A stretch of 64,000 nt of DNA from Camarhynchus parvulus. Lineage: Eukaryota; Chordata; Aves; Passeriformes; Thraupidae. The notes beneath the pieces were generated by a model. The model did not search any database, had not been told where the DNA came from, and was given only the letters and a program-made list of their open reading frames with translations. The translations under genes and the position numbers were made by a program. The stretch spans positions 17,211,820-17,275,819 of the forward strand of contig NC_044582.1 in assembly GCF_901933205.1 (NCBI RefSeq), read 5' to 3'. Within the stretch, counting starts at the first letter, position 1; each line of letters opens with the position of its first letter. Of this stretch, positions 12,501 through 24,500 are shown one piece after another.

Positions 12501-15500
12501 TTTATTTTGAACTTGTAAGTCAAGTCATGACAGATTTTTAAGGAGTTCAAATGTGTAAAAGACAAATTTCTCCCTTTTTTGGTAGAAATGAGCTCCAACA
12601 TAGGGAGCTCATACTGGGAGCATCTCCTGCCTGGAACCCCCAGTAACCTCAGTGCCCTGTGACCATTTGTCTCAAAGCCCTAAAAAGAAAAATGTGTTTT
12701 CTGTGGCCATTACAAATTTTATTTCTAGACAGAATTCATGGAGTTTTTATCTTGAACTTTTAAGGCAAGTCATGATAGATTTTTAAGGAGTTCAAATGTG
12801 CAAAGAACAAACTTGAATTCAGTCCATCCTCCAGGTTACTGTGAGCACTCTCATTTAAAGGTTGCCCATTCTAGGCTGAATTTCCCATTTTACAAGCCCA
12901 AGTTCTGCTCTTTGCTATTCACTGAGTATTTAATCTTTAGTCTTTTTTCCCCGTTGTTCTTTCTCAGATCACAGCATGTGGTTATTTCCTGGATCATGGG
13001 AAAAGAAATAAAACCTAAATGAAACTGTAACTTCCTATCACATTTGTGCACTGTCTGTTTTCTACACCACTGAACAGAGAACTTGACATTAAACCTTTGC
13101 TAAACAGTGTCCCTTAAAAAAAAAAAAAAAAACCTCCTCTTTGTGTCAGCTCAATTACTGCCTTAACTCAGTTCCAGTTGAATTTTCCAGGTGAAAAACG
13201 CCTCAGTCAGATTTTAATTTTTAAATTACAATTATTCTGGACAAGCAGCATTTTCTTCAGGGACAGAACCCTAATTTGTGCGTATTTTCAGCCACTTTGG
13301 CCACTGATCCATGGGCAAACAGTAGTTTGGGAGAAAGGCAAACCCAGACTCTGAAGTTTATTTTAGTTTTGGAAAAAACATGAACCTTTCAAAACATTTG
13401 ATTATTTTCCTTTGTTTCAGCACTACAATGTCTCAATTCTTTACTCAACACAAGCTGAAGCCAATTCTGCCTGATTCCCTTCCATGTGTGTGCCTGGTCT
13501 GCTGTGAAAGCACAGATGGAAGTTGTTTGCAGGACAATTCAGTGCTGATTGCTTACAATAAATTAAAAGTTGAGTCAAAAGCAATCTAAAATCCATCTCC
13601 TTGATTGGAAGTGGATATTCAGGGAATGCCCAACACCAGCAGAGAATGCAAGCAAATCACGTCCTACAGGAATTTCAGCAAACTCAACTTGAGACATCTC
13701 ACCAAAGGGGAGGGGGGGGCTTCAAATAGAACATTTACTTGAAATAAACCTCAGCAAATTGTGAACTCTGCATTTGAGTAATTTGTGCATTTCAGTAATT
13801 TGTGGGGGTTTGGGAAGAGTGTGAAGGGACAGGGGGAGAAGCAAGAAGCTTCCCTGCGCTTCAGTAAAAGCAGATGGGACTCAGTTTGTGAGGGAAAAGC
13901 CAATTCTTGTGGGACTTTTTTGGGGGGAGGAGAGGGGAAGGGAAGGGAAGAGAAGGAGAAGGAGAAGGAGAAGGAGAAGGAGAAGGAGAAGGAGAAGGAG
14001 AAGGAGAAGGAGAAGGAGAAGGAGAAGGAGAAGGAGAAAAAGAGAAAGAGAAGAGAGATGTTTTGAGCTCACCCCTCCAACCTTCTCGAAGTGGGAGGCG
14101 TCCCTCTGGAAGTCTGTGAGGCTCCCGTTGAAGTACCAGGTGAAGCTGATGTCCAGCAGGGGATCGTGCTGCACCTGGCAGGGCAGCACCACGCTCTCCC
14201 CCACGGTGACATCCATGTTGGAAGGGGCCAAGGTGATCCTGGTTGGCTCTGCAGGGAGCACAGACATTGGGCATTGGGTTTTCCTGCACTGCTGAGCTTT
14301 GCCTGCCACTGATATCCCCACATTCCTCAGCTGGGATCAGTGACAGCCACTTCCAAAGGTGCAGCTGGACTGGGAATGCTGCCTGGAGCTTTGTGTCCTG
14401 GCATTTCCTGTCCCCATCATACTTTCTGAAAAAATCCTCTTTGCCCAGGATTTCTCTCCTGGGAAGCTGAGAAGCCTCAAAGAAAAAGGAAAACAATAAT
14501 TATCTCATTTGCTTCTCCTGCGTTTTGCTGCTTTGGAATGTGGAGATTGTTTATCCAACAGGTGGTTGGTTGTTTGATTGGTTTCATGTGAATTGTTTTA
14601 ACTTACTGACCAATCACTGGCCAGCTGTGTTAGGACTCTGGAGGCAGAGTCACAAGTTTTTATTATTATTCTTTGTAGCCTTGTGTATGTATCCTTTCTC
14701 TATTCTTTAGTATAATATAATATAATATAATATGATATGATATGATATGATATGATATGATATATGATATAATAATATAATATAATATAATATAATATAA
14801 TATAATATAATATAATATAATATAATATAATATAATATAATATAATATAATATAATATAATATAATATAATATAATATAATATAATATAATATAATATAA
14901 TATAATATAATATAATATCTTTCTGAGAACATGGAGTCAGATGCATCTTTCCTCCCCACGATGGGGGACCCTGAAAATACCACAATTTCCCAGCAGGAGC
15001 TGCTGGGCACTGGAAGGTGAATTTGAGCCTGCTGGGTGCAGCCAATCCACTGCACCAAGCTGAATCCAGGGGCAGGAATTGCCATGGGAGGCTCTCAGCA
15101 ACCCCACTTGGTTTTGAAGCAGCAGCAGGCAGTGGGCAGGTGAAGAGATGAGAGTAAGGGAAGAACCTAATAAACCCAGAAATTGCAGGAAATCCACTTG
15201 AGGAGGAGCACACTGGATATTTGGGTCCATACATCACACAGAACATAAATAGTGTCATTAAGAACAGCTCTTTGTTATCCCAGAATCACATTAACAGAGA
15301 AAAGTTTCAGGTACTGTAAATACTGTTACAATAACATCGAATTCTAGGAATTCTCTGTATATAATTTTATTATTTGTATATAAAGGGATATGAATCATTT
15401 AGGAGCACAGGCTGAAAACATGAAGCTGTTAATTCACTGAGCAAAATAATTCTGTTTGGACCTGTGAGATATATGGGATTTGTAATTCAGTGGGATATTA

Positions 15501-18500
15501 GATAATTCCAGGTTTGGGGAATTTTTAGATATTAAAATCTTTGAGAAAGAACATGATGAGAGAAGACATTTTGCAGATAAACTTCACAAACTCCTGACTC
15601 TTTTCATCCAGTATCTCAACCAGCAGCCAAGAATGGATGACTTGGAGGAAGGATCCCTCTGAACAACAATTCTGTATAAAATTTACTTTTCAAAGACTGT
15701 GTTCTGCTGCCCGTGGAGTCCCTGAATGCTCCCCTGCAGCTGGAGTTTCCACCACATCTTTTTCCATAAGCAAACAGCATTTAAACCTCTTCTGGGCAAA
15801 AGAATTTCCACAGGAATACAGAATTACCTCAAAGATTTTTTTTGATTGACAAGTTTTTTTCATAACAAATTAAAAACCCCCACGAACTTAAAAGCATAAT
15901 TGCACTATTTAGTGTTTAGAGAAGTGAGAGGAGGGAGGGAAGTGTTCAGAACTCCCTCACATCTGAGAAATATCTTTGTCAAAGCCAGAATAAAAAATCC
16001 CTCAGTGTCTTTTACACTAAATAAAAGAGCTGTAACAGCTATCCTTTTATCTTTATACATTAAATAAATAACTTCTTATAGCCTTTACATTCTACCACAG
16101 CACTGCAGGCTCCTGAGGCTGCAGTTCAGTTCACTCACCTGTAACTACCAGGCTGGTGGAGCCCCTGGCTGTTCCAAACTGGTTTGTGGCCAGGCAGGTG
16201 TAGGTGCCAGTATCCCCCTTGGTCACGTTGGCCACCCTCAGTCCTCCATCCTTTAACAGGCTGATCCTGGAAAATTACGAGATTTTGAAAAGTCACAGCA
16301 ATTGCAGACAAAATTCTTTCATGCTTTACTGTTATCTCTGATATATTAACCTCTGTCAACAATTAGGAAGAAAATGAGCTCCACGCCAGCTGAAACCTGG
16401 ACAATTACCAGCCTGGGGTTTGAAAATGTTGTGGCCATCCACAACAAAACATTTGAAAATGTTGTGGCCATCCACAGCAAATCTGAACTCAACCATGGAC
16501 AACTTTGGACATATCACTCTGAACACCACTGGAACCAATTTTTTAAGAGATGTGGGCACATGTATGGGTGTGAAAGGGAGAAATCACACGCGAGCTCCAC
16601 CTTTTTCAGCTGCACCAATTGAAACTGGAATAATTTTCAGCTCTTTTGTTGTTTACCTCAAGAAATCTTGCACAGCAACTTTGAAGTAACTGTGATTACC
16701 ATGACAACTCCATAGGGTTGTTCATGAACTTCCTTAGTGGAAGGAGCTGCAGGACAGAAAATTCCCTTCGCCCCACACAGTGAGAGCGTGGAAAAGCAGG
16801 AAGGTGCTTATAGAAGATGTGGAGAGAAGAAAACCCACAGGGGGACAGAGGAGCAGGAATGTCCCCACAGCAGAGGTGACATCCCAGACAGCAGCACTGC
16901 TGATGCACAGCTAAGGCTGATTTGATTCCCTTTTTCCCTATTTCTTGTCTCCCCATCTGTTCTATCCTGCAGGCACTTCTACCCTAAGACAACCTGCAGC
17001 AGCAAAACAACTGAATATATATAAAAATGTCCATAGTATTAAAAATTTTTAAAAAATACCCATTTTCCTGCTATGCCCAAGTCAAGAGAGCTTCGGAGCT
17101 TTTCTCTCACAGCCCATCAATCCACCTGAGAAGCACCAACTGGAGCACAGCACCTTGGCTGGATGGTGATGTGGAAATTTGGAAACTGAGCAGCAAACAA
17201 ACCCTCTCCAGGCAAAGCTCTGCCTGCATTAGCTGAGTCTTGCTCCCTTTCAGGGCAAGTGCCAGCTGAAAAGGCAGCAAATGTCACCAAACCTGACACT
17301 GCCACCAAGAGCTGGGAGGGTTCTGCCTGCTCACTCGCACCTGCTGCTCCATTCAGTACAAAAGGAAGGAATTCATCACATGCCTCTGCTCCTCTTTTTA
17401 TTTTCAACATTCTCAAGGTAAAATGAAGTCAGTAAATCCCCACCACTCGTCCCAGCTGAGCTCTGTGGCTGGGTTGGGATCAACTCTCCACAAGGCTGCA
17501 GTGAGGGGTGGCTCAGTTTCTTCTCCCAGGTGACAAGTGACAAGGAATGGCCAGGGAGGCTTAGATTTGATTTTGGGGTGAATTTCTTCATGCAAGGGCT
17601 CATTGATCTTATCCTGCACTCCTAACTCCTCTGACCCAAACCCACAATCCCTAAATGCAAATCCCAGCAGTGGGAGAACCCCAGGGCTCTGGAACTCCAC
17701 TGCCCCTCAGCAGCAAATCCTCCTCATCCTCACAGCCTCTGAAAGCAGCAGTCTGCACTCTGCCACAGCTGCACTGCTCTCTACAAGGAAAACTGAGTTT
17801 CTGCAATTACAACACAGAAATATACACAACTTTTAAACGCTTTTCTCTTAATTAGTTCAAATTGCATGTTGTATTTCCCTAAAAAGGGTGTTTCAGCTCT
17901 CAGCGCTGTCTCTGAGCTACTCCTCCTCTGGGCAGAGGTGGTGCAATAATGAAATTAGCAGATGCAAATTACAAGAGATAACAAGTCACCCTGTTAGAAC
18001 AACAGACAAAAGCATTTTATTGGGGTGAGAAAGAGAGCTATAAATAGGCATTTTTATCCATTTATAACCACACAAAGCATCCTGAGCTACCTCAGCTGCT
18101 GTGGTGGCATTTGAGGTGTTTTTTCAAGGGAGGATATGCATCACCAGTGACTTCCCTGGGGTTCATTAACTTGTTTTGGAAAATTCTTCAGTCATATTTG
18201 GCTGCACTTCATGTTAGATGGAACATTTAAAATTAATTAAACCGTGCCATATGGTTTATAGGTATTTTAAATGTGTTAAAGACATGAGTGATGCATTTTA
18301 TAGGTAATTAGAATGACATAAAAAAAAGCGTTAAAATATATCAATTATGGTTACAAGCAAGTGCTGTTGCACGTTCTAGCTGAAGCTTCATCTGCTTTGA
18401 TGCAATTTCCAATAGAAAAAATACAAACCTAAAGAAACCCCAAGTGTTGACAAAGCCCAAGATCAAACAAAAGAAAAAGCAGGATCAGGGAATAAACCTG

Positions 18501-21500
18501 AAAATGTCTATTGTTTAATTAAAATGAATCACTTTTAGAGTGCTCTGAGCTACCTGCAAGCCTAGCTTGCCTAAAATAATTAAACAGAAAGCTTATTAAA
18601 ACCCTGATATAATTAAGAATATTTTTTTTCTAGAATTAAAAACAAAAAGCAAACAATACACGTGGAAAAAAATCAATTAGAGAAAAATAATATAGTTGAA
18701 ATAAAATCTTTACTGGTGAATTAGAGAAAGAGTAATGCTCCACTTTTTCCAATTACAAAACAGTAAATGCAGCTCAGAGCCTGTGGAAACCCCAACCCCA
18801 AAAATAGCTCTGCCCCTCCTGCTGGAACAGGAGACAAACCACAGCTTTTAGTTTGACTGGAATTATCCAATATTCACACATGGTGCTGGAACACTGCCAG
18901 CAGAGACCCAGACCTGTGGCACAAACAAGTAACAACCCAGCCTTTGGCATTCCTCTATCTACAGGTGTTTTCCCAAATCATTTTGCTTAAGGGCAGCAAT
19001 TTTCCATGGAAATTCCATTTTCCACAACCAGCACCCTTCTGGCAAATGGCACAAAACCTTCAGCCCTGTAAAAGGGACCATGGTTGGAGTGATGGTCCTG
19101 AATCCGCCTCAATTCCAGCTGGAGATGGATTTAGGACCTGTTTGGTCATCAGATCACAGCATCACTGACAAACTCATCATCTCTCACTAATTCCTGAGCA
19201 GAGTGGGGGAAATTGATGTTTGGGGAGATTCTTTTCCTCTACAGTCAAACAAAACCCCCTTAACTCACCCCCACACCCTGACACTGAGGTCAGCAGGATG
19301 GGGAGAAGGACTGAACAACTTCAGGAGTTTGGGGTTCCCAGTTTGAGAGAAATTATACCCCTTTATACACTAATTTAAAATTACACTTCTTTATATATTG
19401 ATATTTAGAGAGAAGACAGAGTGTGCCTCCACTGAAACTTGGTGTCATTGATGCAGCTGTTGATGGCTGCAAACCTGTTCACCTCCTCAAGGCAATTCTT
19501 TATTACTGAACTATCAAACACCATCAAACTCAGGAATCACTGCCTGTTTCATTTCTCAGATTATTTAGAAAAAAAAATGAACTATTTTAGATCCTTATTG
19601 ATATGGTAATAAGCACAAACACATTCCTTTCCAGTTCATAACACCTCAGTGCAAAGGAACAGGGGAAAAGTGGGTCAAAACTGTCTTTTAATGTATCCAT
19701 CAAATTCCAACTAAATTAAAGCAGATTAATTAACAGGCAAGTCAGCAAAATAAAATCCTATGCAAGTACTGGTAAGTAAATGCACTGCTTTTCACATCAC
19801 AGCATTTCAAACTGTAACACAAAATGAATAAAAATATTGAATTCAAATTGCAAGGAAGCTAAAACCATTAACCAATATTTCTAAGTATAGTGCAATTTTT
19901 TAGCAGGAATTATTTCTTTCCCCCTTTAATTTGCCATCACTTGGCCACAATGGAAGCTGCTAAAACTGCAGTTTTCCTAAGGGAATTCCACTGGGAAGTC
20001 TTTCAGTGAAGTTTTTGCAGCATCTTCTCATCTTTTTCTAGTCTTGGTAAATGTAGAAACATCTAGTGAGTTTGTTTAAAGGAGAATTATTTTTAAATGC
20101 TGCTCTGCATTTTCACAAAATCCTGGTTTTTAACCCTCTTCCAGTCAGGTATTTGAGCCAGGAGTTCAGGCCCACCACAGCCCACAGGCAGTGACTGTCA
20201 AGTACAAACTGGAAATTAAAAGTCATGTACATACATAAAACATTAAGGAAATCTTGGAAGGGCTTATGTCTGGACAACAGCTATTTTAGTATTTATTCTG
20301 GTTTCGGTGAGTTAAACCAGCTTCAGGAGCATTTAACCTTGGTTAAGCATCTAATCCTCCTTTTCTGGAGGATAAAAAGACAACAAAAACTCATCCATCC
20401 AGAGGTGGAGGTGTCTCAAGCACTAAATTTAATTCCCATTTTCTGTCTTTCCTTCTGCATGTTATCCTATGCTTCCACTGCTCTCTGCACTCCACTGCTC
20501 TTTAATGTTTAGCTCTCTTTATTAAAGATATTCTAGAAAAAAAAAATAAATCACATACTTTGCAAAATTAACAAGAAACAAGATTGCTTTCTTCAATGCT
20601 GAGCGATTTCTCAGCCCAGAGCTCATGAATCCATTTTGAATTATATTTTCTCCCCTCCACAAGACACACTATATTCAGCTCATTTAATTAAAATTTACTG
20701 AGTCATTATCCAAATCTTCTACATACTGAAAAAAGCAGCACCATTTAAAAATAAATTAAGAACACGAGCAAGAGTGCCATCAAAATGAAACTCTCTCAGG
20801 CTTTACCAAAGTATTGTGGTCAGTGCCTCAATGAAATCCAAGTTCTCTGATGACAAGAAATTCAAGTATTTGTGCTTTATCTTTACTATTAAAATAGGAG
20901 TTTTCTTAAGACGTATAAATTCTGTCACCATGATATTTTCTGAAAAATCCCTTCTCCAGGATTTTTCTCCTGAGAAGCCTCAGAAAAAAAAATGTAAACA
21001 AGAATTATCTGATTGCTTTGGAACGCGGTCTGGAGGTTGCTGACCAACAGGTGCATCTTTGATTGGTCCCATGTGAATTGCTTTTAATTAATGACCAATC
21101 CCAGTCCAGCTGTGTTGGACTCTCTGGTCAGTCACGAGCTTTTATTATCATTCTTCTTTAGCCTTCTGATGTCTCTTTTCTCTATGGTTTAGAATAGAAT
21201 AGAATAGAATAGAATAGAATAGAATAGAATAGAATAGAATAGAATAGAATAGAATAGAATAGAATAGAATAGAATAGAATAGAATAGATCAGCCTTCTGA
21301 GAACTTGGAAAACCTCTTTTGGGCATCTCTCACCTTGTCCTGGAGACCCTCACAACAGCACCCCAACATTCCAGCCATGCTGCTGCAAATGTAATTAAAA
21401 TTCAGCTCCTTTTGCCTCCCCACCTCTCCCAGGTGCTGTCCATGCTGGACCTCCCTTGTGGCAGGAACCCATTCCTCCTGCTTGCTGCAATTAAAGAAGA

Positions 21501-24500
21501 GGAAACCCTCCCCAGCAGACTTCTCCACTGGAAATGGAGTTCAGGGCTGGAAAATGTTCTGCTAATTTGAAACCCTTTTCCTGAATTGCAGGAATTCGGA
21601 GAACTGCATGAAATTCACGGATTGCAATTATTCACAGCAGACAGTAATGAACTCCAGGGTTTTCTGCAAAGAACCTCCCTCTGCTCTTCTCCAAAGGCAA
21701 GTTTATTTCATTTAGATTAATTCAGGATTACTGCCTTGTTATTGTGCTTCCTCTGGAAGCCATTTACAGTCTGTTGTCAAAAATGCACGCTCTGGGTCAT
21801 ATTTTGGAATTACCTGCACTTGGCAGAAGTAACAGCTGTAATTTATGTTCATAAACCTAAAGCAGGCAGCATCACATTCAATTCATTTTTGCAAACTGGG
21901 TGTTGATTTCCTCAGCCTGGTACTATCACCCCAAATGAAACTAATACCATTCTGCTTTTTATGGAAATGGAACGGGGACAAAAGCTGGGAATTGCCCTAA
22001 ACAGACAAAATCAGGTGCTGTGTGGTTTTTTGCACAAGCTTTACAAAAGCAGTCATGAACATAAAACTGATTGAGATCCATCAAAAGGCAACAAGTTTCA
22101 CATAAATTTTAGATGTCATTGTTTAATTTAATAAATTAATATTGTTTAATTAAGGCTAGAAGTATTCAATAACCAAATAGTGCAATTTTGGAAGGGATTT
22201 TGCTGGCCTGCTTGCAGGCAGGCAGCCAGGGAGGCTGTGGCACCATGTCCAGCTCTGCAGCAACAGATGCCCCAACTTCTGCCAAATTGTCACATTTGAC
22301 AACACTTAACACCAGAACTCATGAAAACTCTTGAGGCCCCTGTGAACAAAGAGCCAGGGCAGAGATGGCAGTGCCCAAAGCTCCTGGGTACACAGAGACA
22401 GCTCCAGCCTTATGATGGCACAAATAAAGGTCTCCACTGATGTCTATCCGGGTTTTATCTATCTGGGAGCAACTGCTGTGTTTAAAAACCGCAGAAGAAA
22501 AGCACAACGTGGTGTTTTTACAGGAGTAGGACCAGAAGAATTTTGTCTAATTCAGAAGCAGGTTCCTGATGCCAGGCTAAGCTTTGTACAAATCAATCCC
22601 CAGTCCTTAAATCACACCACCATGGCAATCCTCCTTTAAACCCTCATGTTTGCTCTCCTCAGTGCCATGCCTGGCCTTTGGACCCTCTCTGTCCATGAAT
22701 TATCCTGCCAAGCACAGTGTGGTAGAGCCCTGCAGTGTTTTTATACAATTTAACCAGCATACTTGTGCAGTTACAATTTATGACTAACTCAACAATGCTT
22801 TAATGGGTATTGCTGGAAAAAAACATTTATATGTTGTTGGAAATCAATAGCTGGGGGTGTGGGTGAATCCCAAACTCTCCCCTGAGAATTACAATCCCAA
22901 AACACATCCACTACCACCCTCACCCTCACAAATAAACATAAACAATGATGGCATCTGCTATCCCTGGGAGGATCATGGCTGCTTGGAAAGAACCTGGAAG
23001 TGCATTTTCCTTTTCTTTTCATGTTTGCATCTGCTACTCTTGACCTCCAAATTAACTTTTTTTTCTCACCTGTATCATCCCCATGGCTGTAACACACCTC
23101 AACTGCCCCTCTGCCATTTTCAGAGCATTCTGTTGAAGCCTTTTAGTATTTTTGCACAGGCTTTGCACTCCCAGTTTTCTATCAGTACCTGGCTCTCTTT
23201 AAATCAGGACCAACTCTACATCAAACTGAAAACAAAATCTGACCTTGACCTTAGGGAAAGCAGCACACTTGCCCTCTCAGTGCTCTCACACAATCACAAC
23301 AAAAAAAACCAAACAAAAAACCCCAGGCCAGCCAGACTTCAGAGAGACTTCACAAGTGTTTGGGCCTACCCCTGACACTGCTGCATAAAAGGACACACAA
23401 AAGCTTCTTGTAAGATTAAAACAAATAAACCAATGTAACGTGATACCTTTCATTTTCCTGCAGCTGCTCACCTCCCTTCTTCCAGGAACATTTGGCCTTA
23501 GGGAAAGCTCTGGGTTTGCACTCAAAATCAACTGTGCTGCCTATCTGAACCTGGATCAGTTTCTTCATTGGACTCTTGGAAAAATCTGGAGCAGAAGCTG
23601 AAACAGAAGGGGCAGTAGCAGTGAAATAAAGCACTTTCAATGACATTAATGATACTACAAGTTAGCACTTACACGAGCACTTCTCAGACTCCAAACATAA
23701 TTAACACCATTAATTAGTTCAGACAGATCTTCTATTGGGCAATTAGGCATTTTCTCCTCCTTTTCTGTACCTCATCCTGCTTCCAGAAGTCTCAGCTGTG
23801 CAGCTGAGCACCCAACAAGGCAAGCACAGAAGGTGAAAGCCACCAAAACTCAAGGAACCCAGTTTCATGTTCAGCACCTGCCCAAGTGGATGCTCTGCTG
23901 AAGGGAGCAGATTTATCTGATCAATCTGATCAATACCACACCAGGAGTCTCACTGAACCTCAGAGAACTGCAATGTTCCCATTTCCATGTGCCAGTGCCT
24001 GTCAGATGGCAGGAAATGACAGTGCAGCTCATTGTGGGTGAACTTTTCATGAATTAAGTTTTGAGAAGCCTCATGGCCTCTCCCTATATAACACTGAACC
24101 TGGAAAGGAAATTCAGTGTTTGAGACCTTCCAAAGGTCTCAGCTGTGCAGCTGAGCACCAAACAAGGCAAGCACAGAAGGTGAAAGCCACCAAAACTCAA
24201 GGAACCCAGTTTCATGTTCAGCACCTGCCCAAGTGGATGCTCTGCTGAAGGGAGCAGATTTATCTGATCAATCTAATCAATCGAATCAATATCACACCAG
24301 GAATCTCACTGAACCTCACTGGAAGGTTCCCACTTCCATGTGCCAATGGGTCAGATGACAGGAAATGACAGTGCAGCTCATTCTGGGTGAACTTTTAATG
24401 AATTAAGAGTTTTGAGAAGGCTCGTGGCCTCTCCCTGTGTAAAATTGAATTTGGAAAGGAAATTCAGTGTTTGAGACCTTCCAGAGGTCTCAGGAGTGCA

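Larger units (their letters stand above)
12159..14072 (-). other. Intron within Ig6
   Basis: Intron of 1,914 bp. It contains a two-copy tandem duplication (about 12355-12810), a poly-A run near 13115 and the hexamer array at 13950-14037. Confidence 0.85.
14249..16138 (-). other. Intron between Ig5 and Ig6
   Basis: Intron of 1,890 bp. Solo LTR copy C fills 14409-14984; the remainder shows nothing recognisable. Confidence 0.85.
16267..23446 (-). other. Intron within Ig5
   Basis: Intron of 7,180 bp. It contains a 33-bp tandem pair (16419-16484) and solo LTR copy D (about 20923-21365). The rest is AT-rich with no exon-like segment that I can support. Confidence 0.8.

Noticed and set aside
13785..14496. 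EK-, R-, GE- and SP-repeat open frames on both strands
   Set aside because: All read through the second AAGGAG array; the genuine coding part here is the Ig6 exon at 14073-14248 on the minus strand.
14666..15258. Open frames made of repeated YYIIL
   Set aside because: Translation of the (TATAA)n array in LTR C.
23422..23472. Alternative donor GTGAGC after WKKG in the Ig5 exon
   Set aside because: It looks stronger than GTATCA, but using it breaks frame with the next exon and removes the conserved EQLQENER segment, so the later donor was taken.
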